From positions 1-5,297 of the forward strand of contig URZM01000156.1 in assembly GCA_900552315.1 (NCBI GenBank): a DNA stretch of 5,297 bases, in the 5' to 3' direction. The DNA is from an uncultured Bacteroidales bacterium (GTDB taxonomy: Bacteria; Bacteroidota; Bacteroidia; Bacteroidales; Muribaculaceae). The translations under genes were made by a program, and so were the position numbers. Positions 1-4,371 of this stretch are shown here, piece after piece (position 1 is the first letter of the stretch; each line of letters opens with the position of its first letter). Under the pieces are notes generated by a model that saw nothing but the letters and a program-made list of their open reading frames with translations, did not search any database and was not told where the DNA came from.

Positions 1-50
1 CCGAGCCTGTCTCAGGCGCCGTATACACGGCCAAGACCGTGGTGCGCTGA
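1..50 (+). CDS. Possible C-terminal end of an upstream gene (partial)
   Basis: Reading from position 3, the third plus-strand frame stays open for 15 codons (ending ...VYTAKTVVR) and stops at TGA 48-50. The residues have an ordinary protein composition, and the ending in alternating hydrophobic and polar residues could be a last beta strand. The other two plus frames run only slightly further (stops soon after 70) and read as Cys/Arg/Pro-rich, less protein-like text. A hairpin lies 13 bases after the stop, but its T-run faces the other strand, so it gives only weak support. No family can be named from 15 residues, and the segment may be non-coding. Confidence 0.3.
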   Translation, partial: EPVSGAVYTAKTVVR

Positions 51-60
51 CCCCTTCTCT

Positions 61-87
61 AAAAGAGTGTTGCTTTTGAAACACTCT
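61..87 (-). terminator. Hairpin with a minus-strand T-run (terminator-like)
   Basis: AGAGTGTT (64-71) and AACACTCT (80-87) form a perfect 8-bp inverted repeat around an 8-base loop. Read on the minus strand, the stem runs directly into TTTTAG (complement of 59-64), as in an intrinsic terminator. On the plus strand it is followed by CCCTAAATC, with no U-tract. The orientation therefore favours ending a minus-strand transcript, although no minus-strand gene is evident to its right. It could also be a weak plus-strand terminator for the gene that may end at position 50. Confidence 0.4.
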
Positions 88-310
88 CCCTAAATCTTCA
101 CGGACGCCCGACGCCCCTTCCCGGGGACGCCGGGTGTCCTGCATTTGCACATACGGCTGAGGCTGTCCCCGACGGCACGAGACCAATGGATGCCAACGAA
201 TAGAGTGCGCATAGAGGCCCCCTGTCCTCCCTGTATTGGATTTTGAATGAGATGGCCCACTGAAGAGCATACGGAGATTCCATTCGTGGGAAATTGGGAT
301 ACGACCGGAT
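88..310. other. Gene-free stretch with a long GC-rich imperfect hairpin
   Basis: I see no convincing coding sequence here. Its main structure is an inverted repeat, 102-117 against 124-139, around a 6-base loop. On the plus strand 14 of 16 positions pair, including one G:U. On the minus strand 15 of 16 pair, because both plus-strand mismatches become G:U wobbles. A weaker long-range complementarity joins CCAACGAAT (193-201) with ATTCGTGGG (282-290), flanked by CCAAT (183-187) and ATTGG (293-297). This could be a structured RNA, an intergenic repeat or decayed sequence. It resembles no rRNA, tRNA, tmRNA, SRP RNA or riboswitch that I recognise. Confidence 0.4.
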
Positions 311-342
311 TTTGGTTTTACGAGTATTTTTTATTAAATTCG
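311..342 (+). promoter_or_regulatory. Bacteroidota-type promoter for the Crp/Fnr-like gene
   Basis: TTTG at 311-314 matches the -33 element of the Bacteroidota primary sigma factor. After exactly 20 bases comes TAAATTCG (335-342), which matches the -7 consensus TAnnTTTG at five of its six fixed positions. Transcription would start near 348-352, giving a leader of about 20 bases before the ATG at 371. The leader has no Shine-Dalgarno sequence, as is usual in this phylum. The surrounding 311-340 is AT-rich against a GC-richer background. This placement supports the start at 371 rather than the next in-frame ATG at 401. Confidence 0.65.
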
Positions 343-370
343 CCCATGTGAAATCAAAAGCCGGTAGATC

Positions 371-943
371 ATGAATTTAAGGGAAATAATTGAGACCGTG
401 ATGCCCGTGAGCGACGAGGCTCTGGAGCAGATGGAGGCGCTATGTGTGCCCAAGAGAGTGAAGAAGGGGAGATTGATTATAGAGCAGGGCAAAGTATCGA
501 AGGATATTTTCTTTATCTGCAAGGGGGTGGTGCGCAACTACTGCCTGATTGACGGGGAAGAGCTTACCCGATGGTTTGCTTTGGACGGCGACGTGGTGGC
601 TTCCATGTTCTCGTTCAGCCGCGGGCTCCCCTCCGTAGGCTCGGTGGTGGCCCTCACGAATCTGGATGTGCTGGTCGCGCCTATTGGGGAGGTGAAGAAA
701 CTCATTGACAGCTCCCTGGAGTGGAGCCGCTGGACCAATGCCTATGTGCTTGACGGCCTGTTCATGCTGGAGCGCCGCCACACGTTCCTGAGCCACGGAA
801 GCGCCATGAACCGTTACCTGACCTTTCAGAAGATGCGTACCTTCGAGCTGCTGCGGCATCTGCCGCTTCAGCACATAGCTTCGTACCTTAACATGAGGCC
901 GCAGACGCTGAGCAAGGTGCGCCGGGCCCTGGCAACCGAGTAA
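371..943 (+). CDS. Crp/Fnr-family transcriptional regulator
   Basis: The 190-residue protein has the Crp/Fnr layout: an N-terminal cyclic-nucleotide-binding-like beta barrel (about 20-112), a connecting dimer helix (about 113-140) and a C-terminal DNA-binding end (about 147-190). In the barrel, KKGRLIIEQGKVSKDIFFICKG has the typical spacing of 'G..I..QG....-hydrophobic-F.I..G'. The DNA-binding end carries PLQHIASYLNMRPQTLSKVR (165-184), which matches the 'HIASYLGITPETLSRIR' recognition helix-turn-helix of Bacteroidota members. The length is normal for this phylum's short form. Neither the CRP phosphate-binding cassette (GE..L....R.A) nor Fnr-like N-terminal cysteines are seen (Cys only at 25, 50 and 58), so the ligand is unknown and cAMP or [4Fe-4S] sensing should not be assumed. 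The gene stands alone, with its own promoter upstream and a convergent gene downstream. The family call is firm; the target genes are not known. Confidence 0.93.
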   Translation: MNLREIIETVMPVSDEALEQMEALCVPKRVKKGRLIIEQGKVSKDIFFICKGVVRNYCLIDGEELTRWFALDGDVVASMFSFSRGLPSVGSVVALTNLDVLVAPIGEVKKLIDSSLEWSRWTNAYVLDGLFMLERRHTFLSHGSAMNRYLTFQKMRTFELLRHLPLQHIASYLNMRPQTLSKVRRALATE

Positions 944-975
944 GGCACCTCCCCTCGATATCCACGATATACGCC

Positions 976-1015
976 GACTGCTGAATAGGTGTTTGGGGAC
1001 GGAAATTCGGCAGTC
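976..1015 (+). terminator. Hairpin downstream of the Crp/Fnr-like gene
   Basis: GACTGCTGAAT (976-986) and ATTCGGCAGTC (1005-1015) form an 11-bp stem with an 18-base loop, 32 bases after the stop codon. The single non-Watson-Crick position is a U:G wobble in plus-strand RNA but an A-C mismatch in minus-strand RNA, so the fold favours the plus-strand transcript. Only CTGTT follows, so a U-tract is essentially missing. It may stabilise the 3' end or act as a weak terminator. A smaller plus-strand stem, GTTCGGG (1018-1024) with CCCGGAC (1038-1044), follows at once. Confidence 0.35.
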
Positions 1016-1044
1016 CTGTTCGGGCGCATGCGTCGGACCCGGAC

Positions 1045-1087
1045 AAAAAATGATCTGGCAGCGTGTAACCGATACACACTGCCAGAT
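1045..1087 (-). terminator. Intrinsic terminator of the long T9SS-cargo gene
   Basis: On the minus strand, 1087-1073 pairs with 1067-1053 to give a 15-bp stem with a 5-base loop. After two bases comes a run of six T (complement of 1045-1050). The one irregular position, 1062/1078, is a G:U wobble in minus-strand RNA but a C-A mismatch on the plus strand, so the structure is fully paired only in the minus direction. It starts 31 bases after the TAA stop at 1119-1121. This is a textbook rho-independent terminator. Confidence 0.88.
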
Positions 1088-1118
1088 GCTGTCGATTGTG
1101 GGTAAATATTAAGGGAAA

Positions 1119-4085
1119 TTATTTGCCGATGCGAATCTTGTGCGCCGTGCGGTTGCCCTCCTTCTCTATGGTGAGCATGTAGATGCCGCCTGCCAGGTTG
1201 CTTACATTGACGTAGGAGTCGCCATGGGCCACGTGCATGCCGTCCAGGGAGTAGAGGTTGATGAGGCCGTCGGCCATTACGAAGCCGTTCTGACGGTTAT
1301 AGTCGAAACCATTGTCCTCGGCCATGGACCTGATGCTGTTGAGGGCCGGAACGTATGCTTCGCTCATTTCGGAAATATCGCCGTTCTTGTAGAATGCACG
1401 CACCGTATAGGAGGCGTTCATGTCCGGCTCTGCGTCCAGATAATGCACTGCGGCGGGGTCTATGATGAATTTGTTCATGAGTTCGCCGTTCTTGTAGATG
1501 TTGTAGCACATGATTTCCGGGTCTTCGAGTACAGGGGCGTCGTTTGCCACGGTGGGGCCGTCGGTGAAATTGGCCGAGATGTACCAGATGGCATAGCCGT
1601 CCTCAGGCATTTCGGTGTCGGCGTAGAAATCGCGCAGGGATTTCCAGGTGAAGCCATTGTCCTCGGAGTAGAGGTCGCTCTTCTTGTATTTGTAATTCAG
1701 GGCGTTCTGGTAAACGAGGGGCATGTCAAGCTCATCATAGTCATAGTAGAGGATGCCGACCTTGATTTCCTGAGTGCCGTCTACGAGGATGGGCTTTTCA
1801 AGGATCACATTGTTCTCACGGTTGGGGACCACATTCTGGATCTCTTGCTCCACGACGAGCATGTTGTCGATGTAGACCATGGCTTTTGCCTTGGCCACCT
1901 TCTCGATGTCGGGATTGTGGTTGACCAGGGTGCTTATGGAGGTGAGGTATTTGCCTGCGTAGGGCTTGAGGTCCTCGGGCTCGAAGCTGTTCACGGCGAT
2001 TATCTCTTTGGCGTTATTGCCGAGGGCTTTAAGTATGGGATAGTCATAGAGGTAGTTGAGCTGGTAGGTGTCCAGGGTGCTGTGCCACATGAGGGTCAGG
2101 TCGCCGTTGTCGTGTGTATAGCTTGTCATGGCCTTGGGAGCCTCGCACTCGGGAGTGCCGGTGATCTTCACATTGTCGAACAGGGTCTTGAACAAGGCCT
2201 CACCGGGACCATGGGTGCGCATGCGCACACGGAACACTTTGCCGGCCACATAGTCAGAGAGGTCTATGTCGTACATCTTCCAGCTGAAGGGCTGTTCGGA
2301 GCAGGGATAATATGCCACCTCTTTCCAGGTCTTGCCATAGTCGGTGGTCACCTCTACGCTCATGCCGTCCTTGGTGAGGTCCCAGTCGCGTGAATTTACG
2401 AACACGAACATGGAGAGGAAATTCAGGTTTACGCGGTCGCAATCAGTGGCGTCCATGGGGCGCGATTCCAAAGCTGAGGAGTGTTCGAAATGTTGGCCGG
2501 TACCGCAGCCGGTGGCATAGCTGCTCTGAAAGCCCTGGTACCTGAGATATCCCCATCTCTGGTCTATGGTCTCGCCCTGTTCGATGTTCTCGGTCCAGTA
2601 AGTGCTGACATAAGTGCCTTCGAAGTCCTCGTAGAGAGGGAGCTCATAGGTGTCGGGAAGTCCGATGTTGCGTTCCAGCGACATTTGGGACTCCACCTCG
2701 GTGCCGTCGGCGGCTGTCAGGGTTACGGTCATGGCGTACGAAGGGTAGCCTGCCGGTACATCCTTCATAGTGAAAGAGCGCTCTTTGGAGGCCTCCACAC
2801 TGCCTTCCAGCTTGGAGCCTCGGTAGATGTTGTAGCGGCTCAGGGTGTAGCCTTCGTAGGTGGGCTCATAGGCGGGCCAGGTCACGGTGACCTTATGCAG
2901 GCCGAAGGACCATACCTCGGGTTTGGCCGGTGCGTCGGGTATGATGCCGTTCATCTCGCCTATCGAGAGCAGGTAGCAACTGCTTGTGTCGATGTTGCCC
3001 ATCAGTGTCTTGCCGTCAGCGGTGAAGGCTTTGGGATTGGAGCTTTGCAGCCTTTCGGAGGGGTCCACATCGGGAGCTGCGAGTTCCAGGAAGTTGTCCA
3101 TTTCATAGCATTTGTCATTCTCGTAAGAGTAGTAGAAGGCCGTGCGGGTGCCGGATACCATATAAGAACCGGCCATGTTGCCTTTATCGTCCACCGGAGC
3201 AAAGAGGTTGTCGATGATGCTGTTGTCGGCTTTCTTGGGGACTTCGCGGAAAGTCTTTTCCTGACAGTCATATATGAAATAGGTGTAGTCGCAGGAGTAG
3301 GATATGAAGCGGCCGTCGCTGCTCATGCCTCCCCATTCGGCCCGGAAGTCGGAGGGGTCGCGTTCTATCTCGAAATATTCTCCGTCTACCCAGTAGCAGG
3401 CGCGGCGTTTGGCATATTTCCATACATTGCCGGAAATGATTCTCCCGTCAGATGTGATGGCCAAAGCCTCGCCGCCGTTGGAACCATCAGGAAGCGCAAG
3501 CTGCTCGCCGCTCCATTTGCCGTCATCGCCCAGACGCCATACCGTTGGGAAATGGCGGGCATCGTTGCCGATGCTCACGTAGCCGATGGCGGTCTTATTG
3601 TCATCGCTGACGGCGCGGCCGAAGCTGCCGTCCCCTACATTCGTGAACTCAGAGGTCGAGTGGGTGCCGTAGTCCAGTTGTGTGGGTTCGCCATCGATGA
3701 AGATTGTGGCTATGTTGGCATAGCCTTCCATGGAGCCGAAAGGATCCTTGAACTCAATCAGAGTGTTCGGGTCCTTGGTTGTCCCTATTATGATGCCTGA
3801 ATTGTTGACACCGGTGAATTGACCTCCGGCAAACTCATCGTCCGGGTCGTTGTTCAACAGCCAGCTCAGGGATTTGGTCTCAGTGTCGTACACGAAGGAA
3901 GACATATTGATGCCTTCGTTGATATGTGAGGCGTTCACGCCAACCACGTACTTGCCGTTGTGGGAGATGTCGCTGCCGTAGCAGCTGCCGACCTTCGTCA
4001 AGCTGCCTCCGCTTTCGGCGTAGGCTGTGCCCGAAACCGCGAGAACTGCGGTCACCAGACATGATAAGGAGTTAAATTTTCTCAT
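1119..4085 (-). CDS. Large exported modular protein with a T9SS C-terminal sorting domain
   Basis: The 988-residue protein starts with a signal peptide (1-23, probable cut after AYA). Residues 39-363 hold seven spaced repeats of an 'A.(S/T/D).DG..hhG' kind, like HAF-family extracellular repeats, suggesting a seven-bladed beta-propeller. An Fn3-like domain follows (about 383-470). Next is a jelly-roll/cleaved-adhesin-like domain (about 481-643), opening with LPLYEDFEG, with DGMSVEVTTDYGKTWKEV in the middle and ending FDNVKITG. A second Fn3-like domain seems to begin near 645 and resume at CYNIYKNG (860-867), with an inserted beta module (about 671-850) between. Residues 931-988 match a type A T9SS sorting domain: INLYSLDGMHV, then LAGGIYMLTIEKEG and a final basic KIRIGK. 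The protein should cross the outer membrane through T9SS and be anchored to the surface or released. I see no protease or glycosidase active site, so an adhesive or binding role is inferred. It is monocistronic, with its own promoter and terminator. Confidence 0.93.
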   Translation of the reverse strand: MRKFNSLSCLVTAVLAVSGTAYAESGGSLTKVGSCYGSDISHNGKYVVGVNASHINEGINMSSFVYDTETKSLSWLLNNDPDDEFAGGQFTGVNNSGIIIGTTKDPNTLIEFKDPFGSMEGYANIATIFIDGEPTQLDYGTHSTSEFTNVGDGSFGRAVSDDNKTAIGYVSIGNDARHFPTVWRLGDDGKWSGEQLALPDGSNGGEALAITSDGRIISGNVWKYAKRRACYWVDGEYFEIERDPSDFRAEWGGMSSDGRFISYSCDYTYFIYDCQEKTFREVPKKADNSIIDNLFAPVDDKGNMAGSYMVSGTRTAFYYSYENDKCYEMDNFLELAAPDVDPSERLQSSNPKAFTADGKTLMGNIDTSSCYLLSIGEMNGIIPDAPAKPEVWSFGLHKVTVTWPAYEPTYEGYTLSRYNIYRGSKLEGSVEASKERSFTMKDVPAGYPSYAMTVTLTAADGTEVESQMSLERNIGLPDTYELPLYEDFEGTYVSTYWTENIEQGETIDQRWGYLRYQGFQSSYATGCGTGQHFEHSSALESRPMDATDCDRVNLNFLSMFVFVNSRDWDLTKDGMSVEVTTDYGKTWKEVAYYPCSEQPFSWKMYDIDLSDYVAGKVFRVRMRTHGPGEALFKTLFDNVKITGTPECEAPKAMTSYTHDNGDLTLMWHSTLDTYQLNYLYDYPILKALGNNAKEIIAVNSFEPEDLKPYAGKYLTSISTLVNHNPDIEKVAKAKAMVYIDNMLVVEQEIQNVVPNRENNVILEKPILVDGTQEIKVGILYYDYDELDMPLVYQNALNYKYKKSDLYSEDNGFTWKSLRDFYADTEMPEDGYAIWYISANFTDGPTVANDAPVLEDPEIMCYNIYKNGELMNKFIIDPAAVHYLDAEPDMNASYTVRAFYKNGDISEMSEAYVPALNSIRSMAEDNGFDYNRQNGFVMADGLINLYSLDGMHVAHGDSYVNVSNLAGGIYMLTIEKEGNRTAHKIRIGK
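1122..1295 (-). other. T9SS type A C-terminal sorting domain (coding segment)
   Basis: This segment encodes the last 58 residues of the cargo protein (931-988). The recognisable pieces are hydrophobic-x-hydrophobic-Y-x-x-x-G (LINLYSLDG, 941-949), the VNVSNLAGGIYML block (959-971), where a 'L..G.Y.h.h' pattern is expected, and the C-terminal strand ending in lysine (AHKIRIGK). In known T9SS substrates this domain targets the folded protein through the outer-membrane translocon and is removed by the PorU sortase. The translocon genes are not in the window. Confidence 0.8.
2997..3971 (-). repeat. Seven HAF-like repeats in the N-terminal half of the T9SS cargo
   Basis: Within the 988-residue protein, the core segments lie at about residues 39-49 (DISHNGKYVVG), 91-101 (TGVNNSGIIIG), 157-168 (RAVSDDNKTAIG), 207-219 (ALAITSDGRIISG), 253-262 (GMSSDGRFIS), 296-306 (APVDDKGNMAG) and 352-363 (KAFTADGKTLMG). 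They are 43-66 residues apart, a reasonable size for propeller blades. Between them, lines such as FVYDTETKSLSWL, CYWVDGEYFEI and FIYDCQEKTFREV recur as probable outer strands. The repeats have diverged strongly in sequence, so this is a protein-level repeat and not a DNA tandem repeat. Confidence 0.7.
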
Positions 4086-4101
4086 TGCTCTTTGGTTTTA
4101 T

Positions 4102-4117
4102 CGAATCGGCCGATTCG
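4102..4117. promoter_or_regulatory. Perfect 16-bp palindrome in the leader of the T9SS-cargo gene
   Basis: CGAATCGGCCGATTCG reads identically on both strands. It lies 16 bases upstream of the minus-strand ATG, inside the predicted 5' leader. As DNA it could be a dimeric repressor site downstream of the transcription start. As RNA it could fold into a 6-bp stem with a GGCC loop close to the ribosome-binding region. The sequence does not show which, and I recognise no regulator with this site. Confidence 0.45.
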
Positions 4118-4172
4118 TCGGTTTGTATGATTATGATTGTTTTTGATTGAGAGAAAGAGTAATTCTACGCCG

Positions 4173-4180
4173 CAAAGTTA
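4173..4180 (-). promoter_or_regulatory. Bacteroidota -7 element for the T9SS-cargo gene
   Basis: On the minus strand the sequence is TAACTTTG followed by CGGCG, a full match to TAnnTTTG. Transcription would start near 4160-4168, giving a leader of about 75-80 bases before the ATG at 4085. At the expected spacing of 19-21 bases upstream there is no clear TTTG; the candidates there are weak (ATTC, AATT). The upstream 4181-4222 is strongly AT-rich and could compensate as an UP-like element. A weak -33 could also mean the promoter needs an activator. Confidence 0.55.
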
Positions 4181-4281
4181 ATACATAGAAATGTTAAATG
4201 AATTGAATTATAATTAAGAAAACAGGCATTGCAGATTGGGTTTGCGATTCAGCGGTGAGCACTTTGATTGCTGGCAGTTTT

Positions 4282-4302
4282 GGAGCGGGAGGCTCCGTTT
4301 TA
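4282..4302 (+). other. Small GC hairpin followed by T-run in the divergent region
   Basis: GGAGC (4282-4286) and GCTCC (4292-4296) form a 5-bp stem with a GGGAG loop, followed by GTTTTAT on the plus strand. It resembles a short intrinsic terminator, but nothing known is transcribed into it from the left and it lies upstream of the predicted glycosidase promoter. It could end a short leader transcript from an unseen upstream promoter, block read-through, or be chance. Confidence 0.25.
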
Positions 4303-4322
4303 TAAGTCATGTATGTCCGGAC

Positions 4323-4354
4323 GTTGGCGGTTTTTGGGAAATGTATTAATTTTG
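4323..4354 (+). promoter_or_regulatory. Bacteroidota-type promoter for the glycosidase gene
   Basis: TAATTTTG (4347-4354) fully matches the -7 consensus TAnnTTTG. The best -33 partner is GTTG (4323-4326), a one-base variant of TTTG, at a 20-base spacing. Transcription would begin near 4360-4365, leaving only about 10 bases before the ATG at 4372, with an A/T-rich start region and no Shine-Dalgarno sequence. An 8-bp palindrome, GTCCGGAC (4315-4322), directly abuts the -33 element and could be an operator. Confidence 0.6.
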
Positions 4355-4371
4355 CGTAAATTACTATTATT

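Noticed and set aside
98..283. 61-codon minus-strand open frame in the left gene-free region
   Set aside because: It spans a long GC-rich hairpin, ends in a Gly/Pro/Arg-rich tail and has no promoter element or recognisable domain. A second minus frame over the same bases is also open for about 40 codons, so openness here says little. A real tiny gene cannot be excluded.
440..874. 144-codon minus-strand open frame inside the Crp/Fnr-like gene
   Set aside because: It overlaps a confidently recognised gene on the other strand; its His/Gln-rich product matches no family I know.
1025..1032. CGCATGCG palindrome in the convergent intergenic region
   Set aside because: An 8-bp palindrome is expected by chance at this rate, and it sits in the loop between other hairpin arms with no promoter nearby.
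1140..2393. 417-codon open frame on the plus strand, antisense to the T9SS-cargo gene
   Set aside because: It has exactly the same codon boundaries as the minus-strand gene. Plus-strand stops in this register need TTA, CTA or TCA codons in the real gene, which it avoids here, so the frame stays open passively. The product is rich in V, H, G and I with no fold or signal pattern, whereas the minus strand encodes a coherent multidomain protein.
2481..3800. 439-codon open frame on the plus strand, antisense to the T9SS-cargo gene
   Set aside because: Same register effect as the other long antisense frame; the translation is low in charged residues and lacks recognisable domains. No promoter-like TAnnTTTG element was sought out or noticed at its start, and the opposite strand is clearly coding.
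4127..4149. Repeated TGATT units in the leader of the T9SS-cargo gene
   Set aside because: Three irregularly spaced 5-mers in AT-rich sequence are too short and uneven to be a repeat array or a regulator site.
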